The position numbers and the translations under genes are program-made. Positions 17,742 to 26,411 of a stretch of DNA of 56,067 nt are shown here, piece by piece. The stretch comes from an uncultured Eggerthellaceae bacterium (lineage in GTDB: Bacteria; Actinomycetota; Coriobacteriia; Coriobacteriales; Eggerthellaceae): the NCBI GenBank assembly GCA_910588205.1, contig CAJUQK010000015.1, positions 1-56,067 of the forward strand, written 5' to 3'. The notes below the pieces were generated by a model that was not told where the DNA came from, did no database searches, and saw only the letters and a list, made by a program, of their open reading frames with translations. The first letter of the stretch is position 1. Each line of letters starts with the position of its first letter.

Positions 17742-18434
17742 TTAGGCTTTGAAGCGATATCCGTAGCCGCGGACCGTTTCCACTAGCGTGGGGTCATAGC
17801 CTGCAGCGGAGATCTTGTCACGCAGGCGCTTGATGTGGGTATCCACTGTCTTGGTCTCCGTGAGGTATTCCCAGCCCCAGGCATCCCGCAAGAGATCTTC
17901 GCGGCTGACCACCTTGCCAGCGCTCTTCATCAGCGATGCCAGAAGCTCGAATTCCCGTGGGGTCAGGTCTATGTCACCGGATTCTCCTGAGGCGGTATGG
18001 GCATCTTCGTCTAGCGTGATACCGTTCACGGTGACCACGTTATGGACATTGCCCACTTGTCCAGCGCCTCGGCGCAGCAGTGCACGAACGCGAGCAATCA
18101 GCTCACGGACGCCGAAGGGCTTCGCCAGGTAATCATCTCCACCTATCTCAAGGCCCACCACTTTATCTAGTTCTGTGTCACGGGCGGATAGGAATAGGAC
18201 CGGGGCTGACGTGCTCTGGCGTAGACGGCGGCAGAGCTCATAGCCGTCCATGCCAGGTAGCATGATATCCAGGATGTAGAGATCATAGTCATTCTGTCCA
18301 GCCAGCGCGATGGCATCTTCACCATTCTGGACGATATCGGCGTTGTAGCCTTCCTTCTTGAGAGCGTACCCCACAAAATCAGTGATCGTGGCTTCATCAT
18401 CTACGACGAGGATGCGGCTTGCTGTCTCGGACAT
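17742..18434 (-). CDS. OmpR/PhoB-family response regulator, orphan
   Basis: Two-component transcription factor of 230 residues. The receiver domain (about 1-120) has Asp11-type acidic residues in ILVVDDEA, the phospho-acceptor Asp56 in LYILDIMLPG, and Lys in DDYLAKPF. The C-terminal winged helix (about 135-230) has DLTPREFELLASLM and ends RGYGYRFKA. The ATG at 18434 is chosen because AAGAAAGG lies about 9 nt before it; GTG and ATG codons at 18443/18440 also exist. No histidine kinase is adjacent. A perfect hairpin lies in the leader (18459-18480). Targets are unknown; the Pho-like repeats at 11570 and 49780 have the right format for this class. Confidence 0.92.
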   Translation of the reverse strand: MSETASRILVVDDEATITDFVGYALKKEGYNADIVQNGEDAIALAGQNDYDLYILDIMLPGMDGYELCRRLRQSTSAPVLFLSARDTELDKVVGLEIGGDDYLAKPFGVRELIARVRALLRRGAGQVGNVHNVVTVNGITLDEDAHTASGESGDIDLTPREFELLASLMKSAGKVVSREDLLRDAWGWEYLTETKTVDTHIKRLRDKISAAGYDPTLVETVRGYGYRFKA

Positions 18435-18458
18435 GACCATCACCTTTCTTGATGCATC

Positions 18459-18480
18459 CGCAGCGCTGATGTGCGCTGCG
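18459..18480 (-). promoter_or_regulatory. Perfect inverted repeat in the leader of the response regulator
   Basis: CGCAGCGC-N6-GCGCTGCG, 8-bp arms, about 25 bp upstream of the start codon and upstream of the ribosome binding site. It could be a leader hairpin or an operator. Confidence 0.45.
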
Positions 18481-18553
18481 ATATCCCCCCTTGATGGTGT
18501 ATCGTTAGTGTCAACTATTATCCACCAATTTCTGAAAGATGATCTCGGGAATT

Positions 18554-19327
18554 ATGTTATTAGCCGTAGATGTGGGCAACACCCACACTGTCATCGGTAT
18601 CTATGACGGCGAGACTTTGAGGGCCTCTTGGCGGGTTCCCACGGATAGGAACGCCACTCCTGACGAGCTGCGGGTGGGATTGCTCTCCCTCATGGCCATG
18701 GATGGGATCAGCCGATCGGAAGTCAGCGGTGCGGTGCTCTCCTCCGTGGTCCCCCAGCTGGCAGGTGGTTGGGAGGAGGCGGTGCGGCGGCTCTTCGGTG
18801 TGGAGATGCTCCATTGCACGGCGAAGAGCGCAGGGGATCTGTTCCAGGCAGATTATCCGCACCCCGAAGAAATAGGGGCGGACCGGGTAGCCGATGCTGT
18901 GGCCGCCAAGGCTCTCTATGGCTGCCCCTGTGTGGTGGTGGATTTCGGTACCGCCACGAACATGGAGGTCATCGACGCGCGCGGCTGCTTCATCGGAGGT
19001 ATCATCGCTCCGGGCTTGCAGACCAGCGCTTCCACTCTCTTCGCGCAAGGTGCGAAGCTGGCAGCGGTGGAACTGGTACCGCCTCCGCAGGCTATCGGTC
19101 GCAATACGCGGGAGGCGCTGGAGAGCGGCATCCTCTTGGGAGAGGTGGAGCGCACCGACGGTCTGATCCGTCGCATCTTCGATGAATTGGGATACGAGGC
19201 CCACACGGTGGCTACGGGTGGCTTAGCCCGACAGATCGCTGGCCTGTCGAAGATGATAGATGCTGTAGATCTTGAACTCACTCTCACCGGACTTCGCTTA
19301 ATATCAGAAGCACACCAACGCGGGTAG
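18554..19327 (+). CDS. coaX: Type III pantothenate kinase
   Basis: Phosphorylates pantothenate in the first step of coenzyme A synthesis. 257 residues, the usual length. It begins MLLAVDVGNTHTVIGIYDG with the ASKHA phosphate-1 motif, has GADRVADAVAA near residue 107, and VVDFGTATNMEVID near residue 130. The ATG at 18554 matches family N-termini; another in-frame ATG at 18539 adds five residues and neither has a strong ribosome binding site. It is divergent from the response regulator and 41 bp upstream of fhs. Confidence 0.93.
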   Translation: MLLAVDVGNTHTVIGIYDGETLRASWRVPTDRNATPDELRVGLLSLMAMDGISRSEVSGAVLSSVVPQLAGGWEEAVRRLFGVEMLHCTAKSAGDLFQADYPHPEEIGADRVADAVAAKALYGCPCVVVDFGTATNMEVIDARGCFIGGIIAPGLQTSASTLFAQGAKLAAVELVPPPQAIGRNTREALESGILLGEVERTDGLIRRIFDELGYEAHTVATGGLARQIAGLSKMIDAVDLELTLTGLRLISEAHQRG

Positions 19328-19368
19328 GAACCCTATAGGAGCCAAGATGGCTGACAAGGAGGCACGGG

Positions 19369-21057
19369 ATGCTCACAGACATTCAGATCGCACAGGCTGC
19401 TGAACCCAAGCGGATCACGGATGTGGCCCAGGCACTGGGGATCAGCGAGGATCATCTGGAGGCCTATGGGCAGTACAAGGCGAAGGTGGACTACAACCTG
19501 CTCGCCGAAGGGTCCCATGAGCCGGGAAAGCTCATCTTGGTGACGGCTATCAATCCCACTCCTGCGGGCGAAGGGAAGACCACTACCACCGTCGGTCTGG
19601 CTGACGCGCTGGCCTTGCGAGGGAAGAATGTGGTGGTGGCCTTGCGGGAGCCTTCGCTGGGCCCCGTTTTCGGCATCAAGGGGGGAGCGGCGGGAGGCGG
19701 CTATGCCCAGGTGATCCCCATGGAGGATATCAACCTTCATTTCACAGGTGACTTCCATGCCATCGGGGCGGCCAACAACCTCCTAGCAGCCATGTTGGAT
19801 GCTCATATCCAGAATGGCAACGAGCTGAACATAGACGTACGCCGCATCACCTGGAAGCGCGTCGTGGACATGAACGACCGCCAGCTCCGGCATATCGTGG
19901 ACGGTCTGGGCGGCAAGGCCCATGGGATACCGCGGGAAGACGGCTTCGATATCACCGTGGCCTCAGAGGTCATGGCCATCTTCTGCTTGGCAACCTCTAT
20001 CACTGACCTGAAAGAGCGTCTGGGGCGTATCGTGGTGGGCTACACCTATGATGATGAGCCCGTGACCGCTCATGACCTTCAGGCCGAAGGGGCTATGTGC
20101 GCCCTGCTGAAGGATGCCTTGAAGCCGAATCTGGTGCAGACCTTGGAGGGTAACCCTGCCTTTGTCCATGGTGGTCCCTTCGCGAACATCGCCCATGGAT
20201 GCAACTCCATCATGGCTACGCGCATGGCTATGGCATTGGGGGATTATTGCGTCACCGAGGCGGGCTTCGGGGCTGATCTGGGCGCGGAGAAGTTCTTGGA
20301 CATCAAGTGCCGTTTGGCGGGGCTCAAACCGGATGCTGTTGTGGTGGTAGCTACGGTGCGTGCCCTCAAGAACCATGGTGGCGTGGCCAAAGAAGATCTC
20401 AACAAGGAGGATCTGGAGGCGCTCAAGGCGGGTCTACCGAATCTGCTCCAGCATGTGGAGAATATCACTCAGGTCTATCAGCTGCCCTGCGTGGTAGCCA
20501 TCAACGCTTTCCCCACTGATACCAAAGCAGAGCTTGATCTGGTAGAGGCGGAGTGCAGCAAGTTGGGTGTGGACGTTGCGCTTTCCGAGGTATGGGCGAA
20601 GGGCGGCGAAGGCGGCCTGGCCTTGGCTGATGAGGTGGTGCGCCTTTGCGAAAAGGGAGACGATGACGGCCGCAGCGCTGCGACCTTCGAATACTCCTAC
20701 GAGGATGACCTTTCCTTGACAGAGAAGATAGAGGCCATCGCGAAGCGCATCTACCATGCCGATGGCGTGGTGTTCGAACCGGCGGCTGTGCGTGAGATAG
20801 CCAAGCTGGAGAAGCTGGGCTTCGGGGCCATGCCTGTATGCATGGCGAAGACCCAGTATTCGTTCTCTGATGACGCGGCGAAGCTGGGAGCCCCGCGCGG
20901 GTTCAATATCACGGTGCGTGAGGTGAAGGTCTCGGCGGGTGCAGGCTTTGTCGTGGCGTTGACCGGCAGCATCATGACCATGCCGGGTCTCGGGAAGACC
21001 CCTGCTGCTCAGAATATAGATGTGGACGAGACCGGCAAGATAACGGGGCTGTTCTAG
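19369..21057 (+). CDS. fhs: Formate-tetrahydrofolate ligase
   Basis: ATP-dependent ligation of formate to THF giving 10-formyl-THF, feeding purine synthesis and C1 metabolism in anaerobes. 562 residues, the usual size. The ATP loop TPAGEGKTTTTVGL lies at about 64-77; EPSLGPVFGIKGGAAGGGY and the later HGGPFANIAHGCNS blocks are typical. AAGGAGG precedes the ATG. Alone it does not show acetogenesis: no Wood-Ljungdahl genes are in the window. Confidence 0.97.
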   Translation: MLTDIQIAQAAEPKRITDVAQALGISEDHLEAYGQYKAKVDYNLLAEGSHEPGKLILVTAINPTPAGEGKTTTTVGLADALALRGKNVVVALREPSLGPVFGIKGGAAGGGYAQVIPMEDINLHFTGDFHAIGAANNLLAAMLDAHIQNGNELNIDVRRITWKRVVDMNDRQLRHIVDGLGGKAHGIPREDGFDITVASEVMAIFCLATSITDLKERLGRIVVGYTYDDEPVTAHDLQAEGAMCALLKDALKPNLVQTLEGNPAFVHGGPFANIAHGCNSIMATRMAMALGDYCVTEAGFGADLGAEKFLDIKCRLAGLKPDAVVVVATVRALKNHGGVAKEDLNKEDLEALKAGLPNLLQHVENITQVYQLPCVVAINAFPTDTKAELDLVEAECSKLGVDVALSEVWAKGGEGGLALADEVVRLCEKGDDDGRSAATFEYSYEDDLSLTEKIEAIAKRIYHADGVVFEPAAVREIAKLEKLGFGAMPVCMAKTQYSFSDDAAKLGAPRGFNITVREVKVSAGAGFVVALTGSIMTMPGLGKTPAAQNIDVDETGKITGLF

Positions 21058-21072
21058 GGGAGCGCTCGGGAC

Positions 21073-21606
21073 GTGGCTACGAACGACTCGGACGCAAGCT
21101 TCTCGTGGAGCCCTGCTTCTCGCGCTGACTTCGCCTCACTGGGGTCAGCGCTGGCGGCGGCGGTCCAGGATGGAGATGTCATTTGCTTAGAAGGGGAGCT
21201 GGGAGCTGGGAAGACCAGTTTCGCCCAGGCCTTCGCCCAAGCCCTTGGCGTTGCTGCTCCAGTGGTGAGCCCTACATTCAACATCCTCTGCACCTATCCA
21301 GAAGGGCGCCTGCCTCTTCATCATTTCGATCTATACCGCTTAGACGGTCCTGATCAACTGGAGGATGTGGATTTCTGGGCGCTCTCGGATGATTCTACCC
21401 CGGGGGTGTGCCTCATTGAATGGGCTGATCTGTTCCCGAATGATATGCCCGAGGACACCCTCACCATCCAGATAGGCTATATCGAAGGCTGCGAGGATGC
21501 CCGCAGTCTTCGCCTCTCTGCCAGCGGTAGCCGGGCAGGATGCCTGCTGAAGGTAGCGGCGCAGGCCTTCGACGGCAAGATGCCTCGTAAGGAGCATGAT
21601 GTCTGA
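21073..21606 (+). CDS. tsaE: tRNA threonylcarbamoyladenosine biosynthesis ATPase TsaE
   Basis: P-loop ATPase that drives turnover of the TsaB-TsaD complex in t6A37 tRNA modification. 177 residues. Walker A is LEGELGAGKTSFAQAF near residue 40; the segment SPTFNILCTYPEG and the HFDLYRLDGPDQLED block are family hallmarks; LIEWADLFP follows. It starts with GTG after AGGGGAG. Its stop codon overlaps the start region of the TsaB-RimI-TsaD gene, so the whole t6A machinery except TsaC is encoded as two coupled genes. Confidence 0.93.
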   Translation: MATNDSDASFSWSPASRADFASLGSALAAAVQDGDVICLEGELGAGKTSFAQAFAQALGVAAPVVSPTFNILCTYPEGRLPLHHFDLYRLDGPDQLEDVDFWALSDDSTPGVCLIEWADLFPNDMPEDTLTIQIGYIEGCEDARSLRLSASGSRAGCLLKVAAQAFDGKMPRKEHDV

Positions 21607-23914
21607 GGGCTTCGTCATAGCCTTCGATACCTCCAATGAGGTGATCGCAGCCGCGGTGGGACGCAGGCAGGCAGATGGCTCCATAGACCTCTTGGCCCAA
21701 GAGAACCTTCCCGCCCATCGTGCGTCGAACACGCGCTTGCTTGACACGTTGAGCCGTCTTTGCGAGCAGGCGGGGGTCAGCCAGGAGGATATCGTCTTGG
21801 TGGCCGTCGGCCGCGGCCCCGGCTCATTCACGGGAGTGCGCATCGCCTTGGCTACCGCCAAGGGCATCGCCTCTGCCTTGGATGTGCCCCTGGTGGGGCT
21901 CTCTACCTTAGAAGCCATTGCCTGGAAGGCGTGGAGTTCGGATGTGCGCGGCAGGCTGCTCGTGGTGGGAGACGCCATGCGCAAGGAGGTCTACCCGGCT
22001 TACTTCCAGCTGGATGGCGCTGGAGTGCAGCGGCTCACCGAGGATCGGGTGGTGAAGGCGGCTGAGTTCGCTTGTGACATTCCCGAAAGCGGCATTCGCC
22101 TAGCGGGAGACGGCTTGAGCAAGTACTCCGACCTCTTCGCTTGCAAGGCTCAGGAGCTGTCCTCTGAGCTCTGGACCCCCACCGGAGAGGGGCTCCTTTT
22201 GGCATTGCAGGAGCTGATAGCCTGTCCGGAGGCTCAGCAGAAGGCTTCCGAGGTGCTTCCCATCTATACACGGCTATCGGATGCGGAGGAGGGCGAACGG
22301 GCGCGGCTGGCCTCCACGGAGGAGCGCGACCTTGCGTCTGGTGTTCAGCACCCGGGGGCGGCCCCTGTGCAGATATCGCCGCTGAGCGCCTCCTTTGCGG
22401 CCCAAGCGGCTGCTCTTGAAAAGGAGGTCATGAGGTCGGACGCGTGGTCTGCCCAGGCTTTCGCCGATGAATTGGATCAGAAGTTGCGTACCTGGTGGAT
22501 GGCGGTGTCGGATGGACGCTTGGTGGGTTATGGGGGCGCACTCATCATAGACGGTGATGCCCAGGTGCTGAAGGTGGCTACCCTTCCCGAGATGCAACGC
22601 GAGGGGATAGCCTCCCGGCTCATGGAACGGGTGCTGGAGGATGCTCGCAACCTGGCAGCTCGCACGGTTTCCCTGGAGGTGCGCGCTTCCAATACAGGAG
22701 CAGCCGCCTTCTATGGATCGCTGGGGATGTCTCCGGTGGGCCGACGCCCGCGCTACTATTCTGATAGGGAAGACGCTCTCATCTATCAGGGGAGCATCAG
22801 CGAGGTGCTGGGCCGTCTGGCAGAGAAGCGCGCGCGAAATGTAGCTGGCATCAGCCTGCAGGAACAGCGGCCGCCCCAAGCCGCTGGGGCAGCTCCGCGT
22901 ATCTTGGCCTTGGAGACCTCCTGTGATGAGACGGCAGGGGCGGTCGTAGACGGAGACGGACGCATCCTCTCCGATATCGTGGCCTCTCAGATAGATTTCC
23001 ATGCCCGCTTCGGCGGTGTTGTGCCCGAGATAGCGAGCCGCAAGCATGTGGAGGCCATCTGCGGTGTGGCTGAGGCTGCGCTGGAGGACGCGGGCCTTCG
23101 CTGGCGGGACCTAGATGCTGTATCGGCCACCTATGCGCCAGGTCTGGTAGGGGCGCTGGTGGTGGGGGTAGCCTTTGCCAAAGGAGCAGCCTGGGCGCTG
23201 GAGGTTCCCTATATCGGCGTGAATCACCTGGAGGGGCATATCTATGCGAACAAGCTCGGTTGCGCCGAAGAGGAGCCGTTCCAGCCTCCGGCGGTGGTAT
23301 CTCTGCTCTCGGGTGGCAATACGCTGTTAGCGCATATGCGCAACTGGCAGGACTATGAGGTCCTCGGTGCTACCATCGACGACGCAGTGGGAGAGGCTTT
23401 CGACAAGGTGGCGAAGGCGTTGGGGCTGCCGTATCCCGGAGGGCCGCATATCTCCCGCTTGGCCAAGGAGGGCAGGGCAGATGCCATCAGCTTCCCCCGT
23501 GCGCTCCTGCATTCGGGGGATTACCGGTTCTCCCTCTCGGGGCTCAAGACCGCCGTCATCACCTACATCCAAAAGGCGCGAGAAGAGGGTACGCTGAATG
23601 TGCCCGATGTCTGTGCTAGCTTCGAGGCGGCTGTTATAGAGGTCCAGGTGGAGAAAGCGGCCAAGGCGCTGGAAGAGACAGGGGCGCAGACGTTCTGTCT
23701 GGGAGGAGGCGTTGCAGCGAACCCAGAGCTGCGGTCAGCCTATGAGCAGATGTGCGCTCTTCGCAAAGTGCGCCTGGTCATGCCGCCGTTGGCTTCCTGT
23801 GGGGATAATGCGGCCATGATAGCCCTCGTGGCCTTGGATCGCTTCGAGCAGGGGCGCTTCTTCGGCCTGGATGCGGATGCCTACGCCCATGCAGACCTCT
23901 CTGAGGCCTATTAG
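21599..23914 (+). CDS. TsaB-RimI-TsaD fusion protein
   Basis: A 771-residue chain of three enzymes. Residues 1-225 or so are TsaB (IAFDTSNEVIAAAVG; GRGPGSFTGVRIAL). About 255-405 is a GNAT acetyltransferase like RimI (acetyl-CoA loop at MQREGIASRL; EVRASNTGAAAFYGSLG), which in E. coli acetylates ribosomal protein S18. About 433-771 is TsaD (ILALETSCDETAGAVV), with the metal pair NHLEGH around 543-547 and a late DNAAMIALVAL. TsaB and TsaD normally form a heterodimer, so fusion fixes it at 1:1. AAGGAG favours the ATG at 21599 over that at 21596. Linkers are about 25-30 residues. All three domains look intact. Confidence 0.93.
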   Translation: MSEGFVIAFDTSNEVIAAAVGRRQADGSIDLLAQENLPAHRASNTRLLDTLSRLCEQAGVSQEDIVLVAVGRGPGSFTGVRIALATAKGIASALDVPLVGLSTLEAIAWKAWSSDVRGRLLVVGDAMRKEVYPAYFQLDGAGVQRLTEDRVVKAAEFACDIPESGIRLAGDGLSKYSDLFACKAQELSSELWTPTGEGLLLALQELIACPEAQQKASEVLPIYTRLSDAEEGERARLASTEERDLASGVQHPGAAPVQISPLSASFAAQAAALEKEVMRSDAWSAQAFADELDQKLRTWWMAVSDGRLVGYGGALIIDGDAQVLKVATLPEMQREGIASRLMERVLEDARNLAARTVSLEVRASNTGAAAFYGSLGMSPVGRRPRYYSDREDALIYQGSISEVLGRLAEKRARNVAGISLQEQRPPQAAGAAPRILALETSCDETAGAVVDGDGRILSDIVASQIDFHARFGGVVPEIASRKHVEAICGVAEAALEDAGLRWRDLDAVSATYAPGLVGALVVGVAFAKGAAWALEVPYIGVNHLEGHIYANKLGCAEEEPFQPPAVVSLLSGGNTLLAHMRNWQDYEVLGATIDDAVGEAFDKVAKALGLPYPGGPHISRLAKEGRADAISFPRALLHSGDYRFSLSGLKTAVITYIQKAREEGTLNVPDVCASFEAAVIEVQVEKAAKALEETGAQTFCLGGGVAANPELRSAYEQMCALRKVRLVMPPLASCGDNAAMIALVALDRFEQGRFFGLDADAYAHADLSEAY

Positions 23915-24657
23915 AGCGGTTTGGTGGCTACGTGCACGCAGGCGATGCCGCCCGTGCAATCGAACCAGGCCACATCTGCGAATCCAGCTTCTTCCATGAG
24001 AGCGGCCACACCCGTTTGATCCGGGTAGGCCTCTATGGAGTTCGCCAGATACCGGAACCCCTTGGAGCTGCCCGTGATGACCTTACCCCATAGCGGTATG
24101 GCGTTCTTGAGGTAGAGCTTGTAGGCAGCACGCCAGGCGGAGTGGGACGGGGTGGAGAAATCCAGGCAGGTGAAGCTGCCACCTGGCTTCAGCACCCGCA
24201 GGACCTCGGAGAGCGCCCGTTCGCGTTCCGGCATGTTGCGCAGGCCATAGGCCATGGTGACGGCATCGAAGGAATCAGCTTCGAAGGGAAGGTCTTGACC
24301 GTCGGCCACTTGGAATTCGATGGGCGTGTTCTCGCCGCGGCCCTCCTCCACATGCTTGCGCGCCACATCCAGCATCTCTGGCACCAAGTCGGTGCAGACC
24401 ACGCGGTGAGGATGGAATTTCTCGGCTACGGCGAAGGATACGTCCCCCGTGCCTCCCGCTATGTCCAGCACCACATCCGTGGGTTCGATGTCTGCCACCT
24501 CGCAGACCTTCTGGATCCAACCTTTGTAGGCCCCGAAGCTCGAGCAGGCGTTGAAGAGCTCGTAGCGGTTTGCGATGGAGGCGAAGATGCTGCGCACCCG
24601 TACCGTGGAGATATCAGGGTGAGCGGCCTCGCCGGTTGCTGTGTCGATGCTTGCCAT
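23911..24657 (-). CDS. menG: Demethylmenaquinone methyltransferase (MenG/UbiE family)
   Basis: SAM-dependent C-methylation of demethylmenaquinone in the last step of menaquinone synthesis, implying quinone-based anaerobic respiration. 248 residues. The SAM-binding motif is VVLDIAGGTGDVSFAVA; the family motifs IANRYELFNACSSFGAYKGW and AYGLRNMPERERALSEVLRVL are present, as is VITGSSKGFRYLANSIEAYP. Its stop overlaps the TsaD stop on the other strand. The ATG at 24657 has no ribosome binding site but sits 7 nt after TATACT, suggesting a leaderless message. A longer frame upstream (to 24876) lies antisense to the next gene and is not family-like. Confidence 0.93.
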   Translation of the reverse strand: MASIDTATGEAAHPDISTVRVRSIFASIANRYELFNACSSFGAYKGWIQKVCEVADIEPTDVVLDIAGGTGDVSFAVAEKFHPHRVVCTDLVPEMLDVARKHVEEGRGENTPIEFQVADGQDLPFEADSFDAVTMAYGLRNMPERERALSEVLRVLKPGGSFTCLDFSTPSHSAWRAAYKLYLKNAIPLWGKVITGSSKGFRYLANSIEAYPDQTGVAALMEEAGFADVAWFDCTGGIACVHVATKPL

Positions 24658-24664
24658 AGCGTGC

Positions 24665-24670
24665 AGTATA
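24665..24670 (-). promoter_or_regulatory. Candidate -10 of a leaderless menG transcript
   Basis: Minus-strand TATACT ends 7 nt before the menG ATG, which would put the transcription start at or next to the A of ATG. There is no purine-rich ribosome binding site in between. The -35 is not recognisable. Confidence 0.5.
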
Positions 24671-24763
24671 ACCCGGTCCCTCTCTGATAGAATGCAGGTT
24701 TGAGAAAATGCCGCGCCCCGCTTCGGCAGGCGCATCGGAAGAGCTATGCGAGCGAGGTCTTGG

Positions 24764-26122
24764 ATGATACTCAGTGCGAAATACGTCTTTCCCATCACCG
24801 GAGATCCCATCGCGGGGGGTGCCGTCCTCGTCAAGGGGAACCGGATAGCGGACGTGGGGGATATGGCCACGCTCATCCAGCGCTACCCGGAGGAAGAGGT
24901 CAGGGATTTCGGCATGGCGGCGCTCATGCCAGGCTTCGTGGATCTGCACACGCGCTTAGAGAAGACAGTGCTCAGGGGCTTGGTGGCTGACCAGCCTTAC
25001 GCCCGGTGGATCCTCTCGGTGATCGAGAAATCAACGCGCATGGAGAATGCCGATTGGTATGACTCTGCGGTCGTGGGCGGCTTGGATGCTCTGGCGAGCG
25101 GTATCACCACGGTGTGCGACATCACGGCTTCGGGGGCGGTGCTCAAAGCCACGCTGGCCTTGGGGCTGCGTTCGGTGATCTATCGCGAAGTGGGCGCTAT
25201 GGACAAGATGCGGGTGAGCTACGCCGTGCATTCCGCCGAGAGGGATATCGCTGATTGGCGTGACCGTACTTCGGGCACGAACGTGAGCATCGGTATAGCC
25301 CCTGCAGCCATCTACGCCAATCATCCCCAGGTCTTCGGGATGGTATCCGAGCTGGCCTGCGAAGAGGACCTGCCTGTGGCCATGCGCTTGGCGGGCAGCC
25401 GCGAGGAGTTCAACTTCGTGATGCGCGGCTCTTCCATGTTCGCCGTAGACAACATGGATGTGGAGACGCGTGGCTATGTGGAGATCCCGCCCTGGCTTCC
25501 CTTCGGAGTGACGCCCGTGCGCTACGCCCTCAATTGGGGGGCCTTCGACGCTCCCAATGTGCTGATGATCCATGCTGTGCACATAGATGATGATGACATC
25601 CGCAAGCTGGTAGAGAAGGGTGTGGCCATCTGTACCTGCCCGCGGGCTAACGCTCAGCTGGGCATGGGCGTGGCGCCGCTTTCCGAGTTGATACAAGCGG
25701 GTCTGCGCATCGGCCTGGGTACTGACTCACCGGCGGCTACGGAATCCACCGACATGCTCTCTGAGATGCGTACGGGGCTTCTGTTGCACCGGGCCCGCGA
25801 TACGCGCCGCTTCCTGGACGCGGCCACCATGCTGGAGATGGCCACCATCGGCGGAGCGCGGGCGCTCAAGATGGAAGATGAGATCGGTTCGCTCGAGATA
25901 GGCAAGCGGGCGGATATCATCGCTATAGACTTATCCAGTTCGCATCAGACACCCGAGGTCAACCCTATGTCTGCTGTGGTCAACACCTGTTCTGTGGCAG
26001 ATATCATGATGACCATGGTAGATGGCAAGACGCTCTATGAGAAGGACCACTGGCACGTGGGCGTGGAAGTGGCCAAGAGCATCGCACGTGTCATAGAGAT
26101 CCGGACGAAACTGCGCTCCTGA
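24764..26122 (+). CDS. Amidohydrolase-superfamily protein (SsnA/MtaD-like) lacking several metal ligands
   Basis: 452-residue TIM-barrel protein of the chlorohydrolase/SAH-deaminase group: N-terminal strand MILSAKYVFPITGD, PGFVDLHT near 57-63, APNVLMIHAVH near 263-273, GLGTDSPAATES near 318-327 and a final IGKRADIIAIDL. In active relatives the metal motif is HxH; here it is His62-Thr-Arg64. The later HxxE becomes Arg208-Leu-Ala-Gly211. Only His62, His270 and Asp321 of the usual set remain. Either the protein is no longer a metal hydrolase or it uses another site. The start could also be the ATG at 24746; the one at 24764 matches family N-termini. Divergent from menG. Confidence 0.8.
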   Translation: MILSAKYVFPITGDPIAGGAVLVKGNRIADVGDMATLIQRYPEEEVRDFGMAALMPGFVDLHTRLEKTVLRGLVADQPYARWILSVIEKSTRMENADWYDSAVVGGLDALASGITTVCDITASGAVLKATLALGLRSVIYREVGAMDKMRVSYAVHSAERDIADWRDRTSGTNVSIGIAPAAIYANHPQVFGMVSELACEEDLPVAMRLAGSREEFNFVMRGSSMFAVDNMDVETRGYVEIPPWLPFGVTPVRYALNWGAFDAPNVLMIHAVHIDDDDIRKLVEKGVAICTCPRANAQLGMGVAPLSELIQAGLRIGLGTDSPAATESTDMLSEMRTGLLLHRARDTRRFLDAATMLEMATIGGARALKMEDEIGSLEIGKRADIIAIDLSSSHQTPEVNPMSAVVNTCSVADIMMTMVDGKTLYEKDHWHVGVEVAKSIARVIEIRTKLRS

Positions 26123-26137
26123 CAGCGAAGGTGCGCG

Positions 26138-26143
26138 TACAAT
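26138..26143 (+). promoter_or_regulatory. Candidate -10 for the tat-hyp operon
   Basis: TACAAT, 43 bp before the first small gene, in the 64-bp gap after the amidohydrolase. This is the only sizeable gap in the series to galU. No clear -35. Confidence 0.4.
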
Positions 26144-26186
26144 AGGCAGGCAACCGACGAGCAGCACAAGATGAGGCAAATCCCCT

Positions 26187-26408
26187 ATGGCTAAGACCAA
26201 CAAGAAAGCAAACAAGGACATACGCAACCTGACTCGTGAGCAGAAGGCCGAGCGTGCTCACCGTCGGGCTGAAGAGGTGAAGCGTGAGCAACAGCGGCGG
26301 GAGCGCCAGTCCATGATGAAGCGGGTGTTCACCATCGTGGTCTGCATCATCCTGATCTTGGCACTGGGCATCCCCACCATGGCGCTCACGGTCTTTTCTC
26401 AGGGGTAG
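26187..26408 (+). CDS. Small membrane protein, unknown function
   Basis: 73 residues. The first 45 are highly charged (Lys/Arg/Glu) and likely helical; residues about 46-68 form one membrane helix (VFTIVVCIILILALGIPTMAL). Spacing of 3 bp to tatA and no shadow-like composition support a real gene in the tat operon. I do not recognise the family. It might assist the Tat system or simply be a conserved small membrane protein. The ribosome binding site is weak. Confidence 0.65.
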   Translation: MAKTNKKANKDIRNLTREQKAERAHRRAEEVKREQQRRERQSMMKRVFTIVVCIILILALGIPTMALTVFSQG

Positions 26409-26411
26409 ACC

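Noticed and set aside
24658..24876. Extended start of menG at 24876
   Set aside because: The extra 73 codons lie opposite the amidohydrolase start and the intergenic region and are not similar to MenG N-termini.
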